Positions 41,533 through 50,331 of a stretch of DNA of 64,000 nt are shown one piece after another. This DNA comes from DASSBG01 sp963800395 (GTDB lineage: Bacteria > Pseudomonadota > Gammaproteobacteria > Xanthomonadales > Rhodanobacteraceae): assembly GCA_963800395.1 (NCBI GenBank), contig CAWDBD010000014.1, positions 124,001-188,000 of the forward strand. The letters run 5' to 3'. How positions within the stretch are numbered: the stretch's first letter is position 1; each line of letters starts with the position of its first letter. The position numbers were made by a program, and so were the translations under genes. Under the pieces are notes generated by a model. That model ran no database searches, was not told the DNA's origin, and saw only the letters and a list, made by a program, of their open reading frames with translations.

Positions 41533-42810
41533 GTGAGTTGTGTTTTGCCTATTGACCGCGAACATGCCGCTACTTTTGCACGCTTCATCTGGCAGCGCTT
41601 CGTTGATGACGAGTGTTTCCAGACTGCCGGCGCGCTGTCCTACACCACGCTGTTCGCGCTGGTGCCGTTGACGGCTGCCGTGTTCGGAATCCTGTCCGCA
41701 TTCCCGGTGTTTTCGGTATGGACGCAGGATCTGACCGATTTCATATTCCGCAACTTCGTGCCCGCTGCGGGCGCCACGGTTCGGGAATACCTGCTGCAGT
41801 TCGTCGGCAACGCCAGCAAGATGACGGTGGTGGGTGTGCTGGTTCTTTTCGCCAGCGCGCTGATGATGATGTCGTCCATCGAGGATCGGCTCAATCGCAT
41901 CTGGCGGGTGAAGAAGCGCCGTTCCAGCGTGGCACGCTTTCTGCTGTACTGGACTGCCTTGACGCTGGTCCCGATCCTGGTGGTCGGCGGGCTTGCGCTG
42001 TCATCGTACCTGTTTGCATTGCCGGTGCTGGGTGGTGCCAGCCTGCAGCCCGGCCTCAAGGACATCCTGCTGCGCATGCTGCCGTTCTTCACCACTCTGG
42101 TTGCGCTGCTGCTGTTGTACAAGCTGGTGCCGAATCGGCGCGTTGCCCTGCACCATGCGCTGATCGGGGCATTGCTGGCGGCGGGACTGTTCGAATTCGC
42201 CAAGTGGGGGTTTGGTCTTTACGTCAGCACTGTGCCCTCCTATGAGCAATTGTACGGGGCGCTGGCGGTGGTCCCGATTTTTCTCGTGTGGATTTTTCTG
42301 AGTTGGGTGATTGTGCTCCTGGGTGCTTCAATCACCGCCTCGCTGTCCTCGTTCGACTACCGGCCCCTGTCCGAGCGCCTCACGCCTGGGCACGAGTTTG
42401 TCGGATTGCTGCATGTGCTCAAGCAGTTTGTTGCGGCTCAGCGTGACGGCAGGACATTGCATGCCAGCGAGTTGCGCGAACGCGAGCAGTTCATATCAGA
42501 CGATTTGCTGCAACGTTGCCTGGATGACCTTGCCGAGGCGGGATTGATACGCCAGACCGAGGACCTGGCCTGGACGCTGGGGCGCAGCCTGGATACAGCC
42601 AACCTGGCCAATGTGTACGAAGTCGGGGATTACCGCATTCCCCTCGACACCAGTTCCATGGCGCGCTGGAACGCCACCCTCCCTCAAGCGATGCAAACCA
42701 TGCTGGTGGAACTGTCTGAAAGCCTGCGTGGTCAACTGGAGAAGACGCTGGACAGCCTGTACCCGATTGCTTCACCCTCTCAAGCCGAGCCAAGGGAACG
42801 TACCGAATGA
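41533..42810 (+). CDS. YihY/BrkB-family inner-membrane protein
   Basis: A 425-residue membrane protein with six helices (LFALVPLTAAVFGILSAF, MTVVGVLVLFASALMMM, ALTLVPILVVGGLALSS, and others) and the family motifs ECFQTAGALSYTTLFALVP and SSIEDRLNRIWRVKKRRS. The C-terminal 130 residues form a cytosolic winged-helix-like segment. The family was once called RNase BN by mistake; its real function is unknown. GTG 41533 is assumed as start, with no strong ribosome site. Its 3' end overlaps the thioredoxin gene by four bases. Confidence 0.88.
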   Translation: MSCVLPIDREHAATFARFIWQRFVDDECFQTAGALSYTTLFALVPLTAAVFGILSAFPVFSVWTQDLTDFIFRNFVPAAGATVREYLLQFVGNASKMTVVGVLVLFASALMMMSSIEDRLNRIWRVKKRRSSVARFLLYWTALTLVPILVVGGLALSSYLFALPVLGGASLQPGLKDILLRMLPFFTTLVALLLLYKLVPNRRVALHHALIGALLAAGLFEFAKWGFGLYVSTVPSYEQLYGALAVVPIFLVWIFLSWVIVLLGASITASLSSFDYRPLSERLTPGHEFVGLLHVLKQFVAAQRDGRTLHASELREREQFISDDLLQRCLDDLAEAGLIRQTEDLAWTLGRSLDTANLANVYEVGDYRIPLDTSSMARWNATLPQAMQTMLVELSESLRGQLEKTLDSLYPIASPSQAEPRERTE

Positions 42811-43286
42811 AATTCCTGTTTGCCCTGATCATGCTGTCATTTGCCAGCACCTGCGCCGCTGCTGACAAGTCCGCCGAACCGGGGCACCCGCAGCTGGCTG
42901 TATCCACGCTCGCCGGCCAGCCGTGGCGGCTTTCCGACCAGCGCGGCAAGTGGGTGGTCATCAATTTCTGGGCGACCTGGTGTTCGCCTTGCATCAAGGA
43001 GATGCCGGAGATATCGGGTTTTGTCAGCCAGCACGAGCAGGTCGAGGCGATCGGCCTGGCCTACGAGGACAGTGACAAGGCGACCGTCGAGGCATTCCTG
43101 AAAAAACACCCGGTGGCCTACCCGATTGCCCTGGTCGATCCGTTCAAGCCGCCCGCGGACTTTGACACGCCGCGCGGCCTGCCGACCACTTACATCATTG
43201 CCCCGGACGGCAGCGTCAGCACAAAGCATGTAGGACCCATCACCGCCGTCGACCTGGCCAAGCTGATCGGCGTGAAGCCGGGCTAG
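42807..43286 (+). CDS. TlpA-like periplasmic thioredoxin
   Basis: A 159-residue protein with a signal peptide (MKFLFALIMLSFASTCAAA), then a TlpA/ResA thioredoxin fold with active site WCSPC (Cys59, Cys62), INFWATWC and the cis-Pro loop GLPTTYIIAPDG. It probably reduces or exchanges disulfides in the periplasm. The gene overlaps the BrkB-family gene by four bases and precedes acyP by two bases. Confidence 0.9.
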   Translation: MKFLFALIMLSFASTCAAADKSAEPGHPQLAVSTLAGQPWRLSDQRGKWVVINFWATWCSPCIKEMPEISGFVSQHEQVEAIGLAYEDSDKATVEAFLKKHPVAYPIALVDPFKPPADFDTPRGLPTTYIIAPDGSVSTKHVGPITAVDLAKLIGVKPG

Positions 43287-43288
43287 CG

Positions 43289-43558
43289 ATGACCACAGCA
43301 CGATTTTTCATCTCGGGTCGTGTACAGGGGGTTTTCTTCCGCGCGTCCACGCGGGCGCAGGCACAGCGCCTGGACATTGCTGGCTGGGCCAGGAACCTGG
43401 CGGACGGCCGTGTCGAGGTGCTGGCGCAAAGCCCGGAACCGGCCGCCCTGGAGCAGCTGGCCGACTGGCTCGAGCAGGGGCCCGCCCAGGCTGATGTCGA
43501 ATCGGTCGAGCGGCAGCGTGCGGATGCATCTCGGCTGAGCGGATTCCACATTCGCTGA
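43289..43558 (+). CDS. acyP: Acylphosphatase
   Basis: An 89-residue enzyme hydrolysing acyl phosphates. FFISGRVQGVFFRASTRAQAQ has the phosphate-binding loop GRVQGVFFR with the catalytic Arg, and GWARNLADGRVEVLAQ the catalytic Asn. It is the last gene of the brkB-tlpA-acyP run and converges on moaB. Confidence 0.95.
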   Translation: MTTARFFISGRVQGVFFRASTRAQAQRLDIAGWARNLADGRVEVLAQSPEPAALEQLADWLEQGPAQADVESVERQRADASRLSGFHIR

Positions 43559-43622
43559 TTTGCCCGGTCATTTCAGAGAGGCCGCAGCGGGGCACGATCT
43601 GTTGCGGTACCAGTGGCCTGTG

Positions 43623-44153
43623 TCAGGGCTGGTGTTTCTCCCGCAAGCGGGGCCTCAGACCGACCAGATTGCATGGGCGCGTGCGGGCGTCGAGCTGGCT
43701 CTCGAGAATGTGTTCCCAGGCGGTTCGACAGGCCGAGGTGGAGCCGGGCAGGCAAAACAGGAATGTGCCGTTGGCGAGCCCGGCAAAGGCGCGTGACTGC
43801 AGCGAAGCCGTACCGATCTCCCGGAATGAGATGGCGCGAAAGATTTCACCGAAGCCGTCCATCACCTTGTCCAGCAGCGGTATCAGGGCTTCGGGAGTGG
43901 AGTCGCGACCAGTAAACCCGGTGCCGCCCGTGACCAGCACACCGTCCACGCGCTCGTCTGCAATCCACTGCGATATCTGCGCCCGCAGCTTGTAGCGGTC
44001 GTCTGGCAGCAGCGTGCGCTCGTGCAGGGAGTGCCCGGCGGTTGTCAGTTGGTCCACCAGGTAATCGCCGGAGCTGTCGTTGTCGGCGGTGCGCGTGTCC
44101 GACACCGTCAGTACACACAGCCGCAGCGGAATGAATTCAGCGTGCTGGCTCAT
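43623..44153 (-). CDS. moaB: Molybdenum cofactor biosynthesis protein B
   Basis: A 176-residue MoaB/MogA-fold protein that binds molybdopterin and adenylylates it. LCVLTVSDTRTADNDSSGDYL and VLVTGGTGFTGRDSTPEALIPL (the MPT-binding GTG loop) are diagnostic, as is CLPGSTSACRTAWEHIL. ATG 44153 overlaps the end of the GNAT gene by 17 bp. No other mo-gene is in the window. Confidence 0.92.
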   Translation of the reverse strand: MSQHAEFIPLRLCVLTVSDTRTADNDSSGDYLVDQLTTAGHSLHERTLLPDDRYKLRAQISQWIADERVDGVLVTGGTGFTGRDSTPEALIPLLDKVMDGFGEIFRAISFREIGTASLQSRAFAGLANGTFLFCLPGSTSACRTAWEHILESQLDARTRPCNLVGLRPRLREKHQP

Positions 44154-44613
44154 CGCTTGCAAGCTCCAGAAAGAACCATTGGGTGTCATCCTCATGCCAG
44201 CCCGCACGTCGATACAGTGCCTGGGCCGGCTGATTGTCGTGCGCGGTTTCCAGGCTGATACGCATCGAACCGCAGGATCGCGCGAAAGCTGCCGCAGCCT
44301 CAAGCAAGGCCAGTCCGATGCCTTTCCGGCGTGCCTCGGGCACAACGTACAAATCATTCAGTACATGGGCTCGTGCCATGCGCACCGAGCTGAATCCGGG
44401 GTAGAGCAGGGTAAACCCGACGGCCGTGCCTTCCGACTCGGCCAGCAGGATCACGGCCTCCTCGTGCTGCAAGCGCTCGAGCAGATAGGCGCGGGCAGCG
44501 GCTGCATCGGGTGCTTGCCGGTAGAAGCGGCGATAGGCATCGAACAGTGGCACTACGATGTCCAGATCATCGCGGCCTGCCTGTCGGATTTGCACGGATG
44601 AAAGCGTGCTCAT
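44137..44613 (-). CDS. GNAT-family N-acetyltransferase
   Basis: A 158-residue acetyltransferase with the acetyl-CoA loop VVPEARRKGIGLALLEAAA (motif A, R-x-x-G-I-G), LNDLYV before it, and ETAHDNQPAQALYRRAGW (motif B). The substrate is unknown. It starts in a four-base overlap with the prfA stop, in the place where prmC normally stands. Confidence 0.88.
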   Translation of the reverse strand: MSTLSSVQIRQAGRDDLDIVVPLFDAYRRFYRQAPDAAAARAYLLERLQHEEAVILLAESEGTAVGFTLLYPGFSSVRMARAHVLNDLYVVPEARRKGIGLALLEAAAAFARSCGSMRISLETAHDNQPAQALYRRAGWHEDDTQWFFLELASDEPAR

Positions 44614-45692
44614 GTGCTTGCACTCAGCTGCTTGAGCTGGTCAGCCTGCTGCTCCCGTGCCAGGGGGTCAATCAGTTCGTCCAGATCGCCGGCGAGGATT
44701 TCCGGCAGGCGGTGCAGGGTGAGGTTTATGCGGTGGTCGGTAATGCGCCCTTGCGGAAAATTGTAGGTACGGATGCGCTGGCTGCGGTCACCCGAGCCAA
44801 CCTGCAGCCGACGCGATTCGCTCTGTTCGGCCGTTTGCCTGGCACGCTTTTCGTCCAGCAGGCGCGCCTTCAGCAGGCTCATGGCGCGTGCCCGGTTCTT
44901 GTGCTGGCTGCGCTCGTCCTGGCATTCCACCACGAGCCCCGAAGGCAAGTGGGTAATGCGGATGGCCGAGTCGGTCTTGTTGACGTGCTGGCCACCGGCA
45001 CCGGAGGCTCTGAAGGTGTCGGTCTTCAGGTCGGCCGGATTGATCTCGATGTCCTCGATCTGATCCAGTTCCGGCAGGATCGCGACGGTGGCCGCCGAGG
45101 TATGGATGCGGCCCTGCGACTCGGTCTCCGGCACGCGCTGCACGCGGTGGGTGCCGGACTCGAATTTCAGTCGGGAGTAGGCGCCGTCACCTGCAATACG
45201 CGCCACCACCTCCTTGTAGCCACCGCGCTCGCCGTGGTTTTCCGTCATCAGCTCGACCTGCCAGCGGCGCGTTTCGGCGTAGCGCAGGTACATGCGCAGC
45301 AGGTCGCCGGCAAACAGGGCGGCCTCGTCGCCGCCGGTGCCCGCGCGGATTTCCAGAAAAAGGTTGGCGTCGTCCAGCGGGTCGCGCGGCAGAAGCAGTA
45401 CGCGCAGTTCGTCATCCAGCTCATCGATGCGTGCTTCCAGCCGCTGCACATCGGTGGCCGCCATCTCGCCCAGCTCGGCGTCGCCCAGCAAGTCGCGCGC
45501 TTCGGACAGCTCCTGCGTGGCTGCCCGGCGCTCCGACAATGCCGTGACCAGCGGGTGCAGTTGCGCATACTCGCGCGAAAGGTCACGGAAGCGGTCGTTG
45601 TTATCGATGATTTCGGGCTGCGCCAGCAGCAGCGCGATCTCTTCGTGGCGCTCGGCCAGCGCCTCCAGTTTGGCCTCGATCGCCGTGCTCAT
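44610..45692 (-). CDS. prfA: Peptide chain release factor 1
   Basis: RF1 reads UAA and UAG and triggers peptide release. Its 360 residues include the GGQ loop (ASGAGGQHVNKTDSAIR) and the stop-recognition P-x-T motif, here PET in HRVQRVPETESQGR. Length is normal. It overlaps hemA by four bases, as in most Gammaproteobacteria. Confidence 0.97.
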   Translation of the reverse strand: MSTAIEAKLEALAERHEEIALLLAQPEIIDNNDRFRDLSREYAQLHPLVTALSERRAATQELSEARDLLGDAELGEMAATDVQRLEARIDELDDELRVLLLPRDPLDDANLFLEIRAGTGGDEAALFAGDLLRMYLRYAETRRWQVELMTENHGERGGYKEVVARIAGDGAYSRLKFESGTHRVQRVPETESQGRIHTSAATVAILPELDQIEDIEINPADLKTDTFRASGAGGQHVNKTDSAIRITHLPSGLVVECQDERSQHKNRARAMSLLKARLLDEKRARQTAEQSESRRLQVGSGDRSQRIRTYNFPQGRITDHRINLTLHRLPEILAGDLDELIDPLAREQQADQLKQLSAST

Positions 45693-46960
45693 GACTGATT
45701 CTTGTCTACCGGATTCAGCCGGTAAAGACGTTCGGCGGCACGCAGCAGTTCACGATCACCTTCCAGCGCCGCCTGGTGAATGCTGGCGCTGGGCGTGTGC
45801 AGCAGCTTCTTGGTCAGGGTTTGCGCCAGATAGTCCAGCACCTCGTCATCACTGCGCCCGCTGGCGCGCAGCTTGCGTGCGCGCGCAAGCACTTCGTCGC
45901 GGTGGCGCTCGGCGTCGCGACGAATGGCCAGGACCGGATTGCGCAGTTCGAGTGCGCGGCGCCAGGACATGTAGCGCTCGACCTGCAGCTCGATGATCGC
46001 TTCGGCTTCGTGCGCCGCAGCCTGGCGGGAGCGCAGGTGCCCATCGATGACCTGGCGCAGGTCGTCGATGCTGTAGAGGAACACATCATCCAGTTCCGCC
46101 ACCCGCGGATCGATATCGCGAGGCACGGCGATGTCGACCAGAAACATCGGCTTGCGACGGCGTTGCCGGATGGCGCTGGCGACCATGGCGCGATCCAGTA
46201 TCGGCGTCTGCGATGCGGTCGAGGACAGCACAATGTCGGCCTCGGCCAGATGCTGCGGCAGGTCCGCCAGCGGTATCGCGTAGCCACCATGCTGGGAAGC
46301 CAGCTCCTGGGCGCTGTCCAGTGAGCGGTTGGCGACAATCAGCCGCCGCACATTCTTTTCTGCGAGATGCCGGGCGGCCAGCTCGATGGTGTCACCGGCA
46401 CCGATCAGCAGCACGCAGGCGTCGGCGAGATCGGCAAAAACCTGTTCGGCCAGGCGGACGGCAGTAAAGGCCACGGACACCGTGTGCGCGCCGATGCGCG
46501 TATCCGTGCGCACACGCTTGGCCACGGCAAATGTGTGCTCCAGCAGCCGGTCCATCGGTGTGCCCAGCGTGCTCGCTTCGCGGGCCGCATGCCATGCCTG
46601 TTTCACCTGTCCGAGAATCTGCGGTTCGCCAAGTACCATCGAGTCAAGGCCGGTAGCCACCCGGAACAGATGCTGTACCGCCGCATCATCCTGATAGTGG
46701 TAGAGGAACTCATCCAGTTTGCCCGGGGTCACATGATGGTGGCGGTACAGCCAGTCCCGGGGCTGCTGCTCGGCACCGGCCTCGACCGTGCAACTGAGCT
46801 CGATGCGGTTGCATGTGGACAGGATAAGGGCCTCCTTGATGCCGTTTTCGGCGGCCAGGGCCTTGAGGGCAAGGCTTGTCGTTTCCGGGGCAAACGACAC
46901 CTGTTCGCGCAGGTCGATCGGCGCGGTGAGGTGATTGAGTCCCAAAGTGACAAGCGGCAT
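45689..46960 (-). CDS. hemA: Glutamyl-tRNA reductase
   Basis: The first committed step of tetrapyrrole synthesis by the C5 route: NADPH reduces glutamyl-tRNA to glutamate-1-semialdehyde. The active-site Cys50 lies in ILSTCNRIEL; FRVATGLDSMVLGEPQILGQVKQA is the family signature, and LLIGAGDTIELAARHLAEK the NADPH site. Length is 423. It is divergent from the TPR lipoprotein gene with a 91-bp gap that must hold both promoters. Confidence 0.97.
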   Translation of the reverse strand: MPLVTLGLNHLTAPIDLREQVSFAPETTSLALKALAAENGIKEALILSTCNRIELSCTVEAGAEQQPRDWLYRHHHVTPGKLDEFLYHYQDDAAVQHLFRVATGLDSMVLGEPQILGQVKQAWHAAREASTLGTPMDRLLEHTFAVAKRVRTDTRIGAHTVSVAFTAVRLAEQVFADLADACVLLIGAGDTIELAARHLAEKNVRRLIVANRSLDSAQELASQHGGYAIPLADLPQHLAEADIVLSSTASQTPILDRAMVASAIRQRRRKPMFLVDIAVPRDIDPRVAELDDVFLYSIDDLRQVIDGHLRSRQAAAHEAEAIIELQVERYMSWRRALELRNPVLAIRRDAERHRDEVLARARKLRASGRSDDEVLDYLAQTLTKKLLHTPSASIHQAALEGDRELLRAAERLYRLNPVDKNQS

Positions 46961-47051
46961 GGTGCGAGTGACGTGGTTGAGTCGGCTAAGCTATTGTACA
47001 GGCAAGTCCGCTGCTTACTGTGCCTCGCGGAGCGTTGCAAGGAGTTCTGAT

Positions 47052-48779
47052 TTGTACACAATGCGCCATATTCTCTGCGGTCTGGCCACATTTGCCCTGG
47101 TGCCGCTGCTCGGTGCCTGCGCCAGCATGCATTCCGGAGCCGCGACTGCACCCGCGCCGGAACAGCCGCTTGCACGAATGGCGGTGCCCGGTGACAACGC
47201 CGACTCGCGCGCCATGGCTGCGCTTATGCAAGCCGAGTTTGCGCTTGGTGATGGGGATGTGCCGGCGGCGTCGCGCGCCTATGCGCGAGCGGCCTCCTTG
47301 TCGGCCGATCCGCGCGTGGCCGAGGCTTCTGCCGGTCTGGCGATAAGCCAGGGTGACCGACCCGGGGCAAAAACAGCGATCGAGCGCATGCAGTCAACCG
47401 GTGCCGATGCGGTAGCGATTGCGCGCAAACGTGCCCGCCTTGCCCTCCTGCGCGGGCATCGCGACCAGGCACGGGAAGAGCTTGCCAAGGTGCTGGCGCC
47501 GGGTGGCGAAGCGGCCTGGCGGGACTTTGCCAGGATTCTCGCCGATGCGCGTGATCCGGCCCTGGCCGGCACCTTGCTGGAACAGATGGCTGTGCCCGGG
47601 ACACTGCCGGACGACGACCCGGGAATCTGGGTTGCCATGAGCCAGTTGGGTGAAAAGCTCAATCGCCATGCCTATGCGGAGCGCACCGCGGTCAAGGCCG
47701 CCACGCGCTTTGGTACCGCGCCTGCCTATGCCTGGGCGGGGCATCTGAAACTGGCTGCCGGGCATCAGGGCGAAGGCCTGGCACTTTATGCCAAGGCGGT
47801 ATCCGCGGACCCGAATGATGCCCGGTTGCGACAGATGTACGCCGCGGCCCTGGGCAAGGCTGACAAGTACCGCGAGGCACTGGACGTGCTGAAAAAGGGT
47901 CCGCAGAACCTGGATGTGCTGACGGCGCAGGCCGCTTATGCGGCCCGTCTGGAGGACAAGGCCGAGTTGTTGCGGGTTTATGGCATATTGCAGAAGAACC
48001 GTGCCCGCTATGATCGCGACATCGCTTTCCTGCTCGGGCAGCTGGCCGAGGTGCTGGGCAAGCCCAAGGCCGCCATGGGCTTCTATTCCGATGTCCCCTC
48101 CAGCGACAAGAATGCTTTCGAAGCCACCGTGCGGCACGCCGTGCTGCTGGATGGCGCCGGCCACACGCAGCGTGCGCATGAGCTGACACAGCAGTTGCAG
48201 CGCGACTATGTTGGCGACAACGAGCAACTGGGCCGCGCCTACATGCTCGATGCGCAGCTGTTCGTGAACCACAAAAAGTCCGACGCCGCTGTGGACGCCT
48301 ACACCCGAGGACTTGCCGCACTGCCGGATGATACCGATCTTCTGTATGGTCGCGCCCTGAGTCTGGCGGATAAGGGAGACAGCAAGGCGGCAATCGCCGA
48401 CTTGCGGCGTGTACTGGAGCTCAAGCCGGGTGATATCGACGCCATGAATGCCCTGGGCTACACCCTGGCTGACGAGAACCGGGATCTTGACGAGGCCGAG
48501 AAGCTGCTGCGCAAGGCACTGGACAGCAAACCCGACGAACCGGCGGTGATCGACTCCTGGGGGTGGCTGCAGTATCGCCAGGGGCACCTGCCGGCTGCGG
48601 AGAAATCACTGCGCAAGGCCTGGAATTTGCGCAAGGATCCGGATATTGGCGTGCACCTGGGTGAAGTCCTGTGGCAACAGGGCCGACATGACGATGCCCG
48701 CAAGGTATTTCGCCAGGTGCGCAAGGACGACCCGCAAAATGCCACCCTCGACGCGACCCTCAAGCGCCTGGAAAAGTGA
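47052..48779 (+). CDS. TPR-repeat lipoprotein
   Basis: A 575-residue lipoprotein between hemA and lolB. The lipobox is LLGAC with Cys23, followed by many TPR helices (DGDVPAASRAYARAASLSAD, AIADLRRVLELKPGDIDAMN, LDEAEKLLRKALDSKPDEPA, LPAAEKSLRKAWNLRKDPD). The same gene stands in this place in Pseudomonas. The start is set by GGAG at 47041-47044, seven bases before TTG 47052; ATG 47061 lies too far away. It probably acts as a protein-interaction scaffold of the cell envelope. Its stop overlaps lolB (GTGA). Confidence 0.86.
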   Translation: MYTMRHILCGLATFALVPLLGACASMHSGAATAPAPEQPLARMAVPGDNADSRAMAALMQAEFALGDGDVPAASRAYARAASLSADPRVAEASAGLAISQGDRPGAKTAIERMQSTGADAVAIARKRARLALLRGHRDQAREELAKVLAPGGEAAWRDFARILADARDPALAGTLLEQMAVPGTLPDDDPGIWVAMSQLGEKLNRHAYAERTAVKAATRFGTAPAYAWAGHLKLAAGHQGEGLALYAKAVSADPNDARLRQMYAAALGKADKYREALDVLKKGPQNLDVLTAQAAYAARLEDKAELLRVYGILQKNRARYDRDIAFLLGQLAEVLGKPKAAMGFYSDVPSSDKNAFEATVRHAVLLDGAGHTQRAHELTQQLQRDYVGDNEQLGRAYMLDAQLFVNHKKSDAAVDAYTRGLAALPDDTDLLYGRALSLADKGDSKAAIADLRRVLELKPGDIDAMNALGYTLADENRDLDEAEKLLRKALDSKPDEPAVIDSWGWLQYRQGHLPAAEKSLRKAWNLRKDPDIGVHLGEVLWQQGRHDDARKVFRQVRKDDPQNATLDATLKRLEK

Positions 48780-49375
48780 TCTGTTCGAGACGCTGTGCGG
48801 GACTGGTGCTGCTTGCATTGCTGGCGGGGTGCACCCCGGCCCCGGTGCGGCCCGACCAGGCGCTTCTGGTCGCCCAGGGTGCACGCGAGAGGCAGTTGCA
48901 AGGCCATGACCACTGGACCATTCATGCACGGCTCGGTGTGTCGGATGGTGAACATGGCGGCAGCGGTTCGCTGCTTTGGGTCCGGCGTGGCCGGACGTTC
49001 GATTTCGAGCTGCAGGCGCCGGTAACTGGGCGCAGCTTCCGCCTGCACGGGGAGCCCGGTCAGGTACGTCTGGACGGGCTCGACCAGGGCTCGCTGAGTG
49101 GTGGCGATGCACGCACGTTGCTGCTGCAGGCGCTGGGCTGGCAGGTCCCCATGACACAACTCGATTTCTGGGTGCGCGGCATGCGCGCACCCGGAAGTCA
49201 GGCCAGGCTCTTGTTCGACAAGGACGGCTTGCCGACGCAACTGATCCAGGATGGCTGGACCGTGAAGTATCGGGACTGGTACCCGGAGACCAACCCGCCG
49301 CTACCCAGGCGCGTGTTTGCCAGCCGTGGTGATGATCGCGTGCGCATGGTGATCAACAGCTGGGTCCTGCAGTGA
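48776..49375 (+). CDS. lolB: Outer-membrane lipoprotein LolB
   Basis: LolB receives lipoproteins from LolA and inserts them into the inner leaflet of the outer membrane. The 199-residue product has a lipobox LLAGC (Cys19), WTIHARLGVSDGEHGGSGSLLW and FDFELQAPVTGRSFRLHG typical of LolB, and the C-terminal QDGWTVKYRDWY. It starts at GTG 48776 overlapping the TPR gene stop. Confidence 0.93.
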   Translation: MICSRRCAGLVLLALLAGCTPAPVRPDQALLVAQGARERQLQGHDHWTIHARLGVSDGEHGGSGSLLWVRRGRTFDFELQAPVTGRSFRLHGEPGQVRLDGLDQGSLSGGDARTLLLQALGWQVPMTQLDFWVRGMRAPGSQARLLFDKDGLPTQLIQDGWTVKYRDWYPETNPPLPRRVFASRGDDRVRMVINSWVLQ

Positions 49376-50250
49376 AAAGCACTGACTGGAGCACATGGCC
49401 GGCGCCGGCCAAGTTGAACCTGTTTCTGCACGTGACCGGGCGTCGCGACGATGGCTACCATCTGCTGCAAACCGTGTTTCGCCTGCTGGACTGGGGCGAT
49501 ACCATCTCGATTCGTTTGCGCAGCGACGGCGACATCGTGCGTCATTCGGGTGCGGCGGGGGTGCCGGCCGAACAGGATCTTGCCGTGCGTGCGGCACGCG
49601 CGCTGGCCGCTCGCGCAGACACGGTGGTCGGCGGTGCCGATATCAGCATCGACAAGCAGATTCCGGTGGGTGCCGGACTGGGCGGAGGCAGCTCGGATGC
49701 CGCCACCGTACTGGTAGCGCTCAACAGGCTCTGGGAGCTTGACCTGGAGCTGGCCGAGCTGGCGGCGATGGGGCAATCCCTGGGAGCCGATGTGCCGGTG
49801 TTCGTGCATGGGCACAGCGCCTGGGCGGAGGGCACCGGCGAGCAACTGACACCGCTGGAGCTGGATCCGGCCTGGTACCTGCTGCTTGACCCGCACTGTG
49901 CGGTCAGTACGGCTGAACTGTTTGCGGCACCCGAATTGACACGTGACATGGCACCGGCGACAATTTCTGCCTTCAGGGATGGCGAACTGAAAGAGAATTG
50001 CTTTGAGCCTCTGGTGCGCCAGCGATACCCGCCGATTGCAGCAGCACTCGATTGGTTGTCCGATTTCGCATCGGCGCACATGTCCGGTACCGGCAGTGTG
50101 GTCTTTGCCGAATTTGCCAGCCAGGCTGCCGCACGCGGCGCGGCTCGCCAATGCCCGTCCCGGTTCACGGCCAGGGTGGTCAGGGGCGTCAACAGTTCAC
50201 CATTGCTGAAACAAGTGCAATCCGATCATTGGGGCGTAGCCAAGCGGTAA
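49372..50250 (+). CDS. ispE: 4-diphosphocytidyl-2-C-methyl-D-erythritol kinase
   Basis: This GHMP kinase phosphorylates CDP-ME in the MEP route to isoprenoids. PAPAKLNLFLHVTGRRDDGYH and the ATP-binding loop PVGAGLGGGSSDAATVL are diagnostic; MSGTGSVVFAEFAS is the third GHMP motif. Its 292 residues are of usual length. It starts at GTG 49372, overlapping lolB, and its last seven codons (stop at 50248-50250) lie inside tRNA-Gln. Confidence 0.96.
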   Translation: MKSTDWSTWPAPAKLNLFLHVTGRRDDGYHLLQTVFRLLDWGDTISIRLRSDGDIVRHSGAAGVPAEQDLAVRAARALAARADTVVGGADISIDKQIPVGAGLGGGSSDAATVLVALNRLWELDLELAELAAMGQSLGADVPVFVHGHSAWAEGTGEQLTPLELDPAWYLLLDPHCAVSTAELFAAPELTRDMAPATISAFRDGELKENCFEPLVRQRYPPIAAALDWLSDFASAHMSGTGSVVFAEFASQAAARGAARQCPSRFTARVVRGVNSSPLLKQVQSDHWGVAKR

Positions 50251-50304
50251 GGCACGGGGTTTTGATCCCCGCATGCGCAGGTTCGAATCCTGCCGCCCCA
50301 GCCA
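50230..50304 (+). tRNA. tRNA-Gln (TTG)
   Basis: A 75-nt cloverleaf. The acceptor TGGGGCG pairs with CGCCCCA, the anticodon stem CGGGG/CCCCG encloses TTTTGAT (anticodon TTG), the T loop is GTTCGAATC, and CCA is encoded. The first 21 bases are also the 3' end of ispE, so the mRNA must be cut to mature this tRNA. ispE-tRNA-Gln-prs order is conserved in Gammaproteobacteria. Confidence 0.96.
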
Positions 50305-50331
50305 CTTCACAAACACGCTACGGGAATTGCG

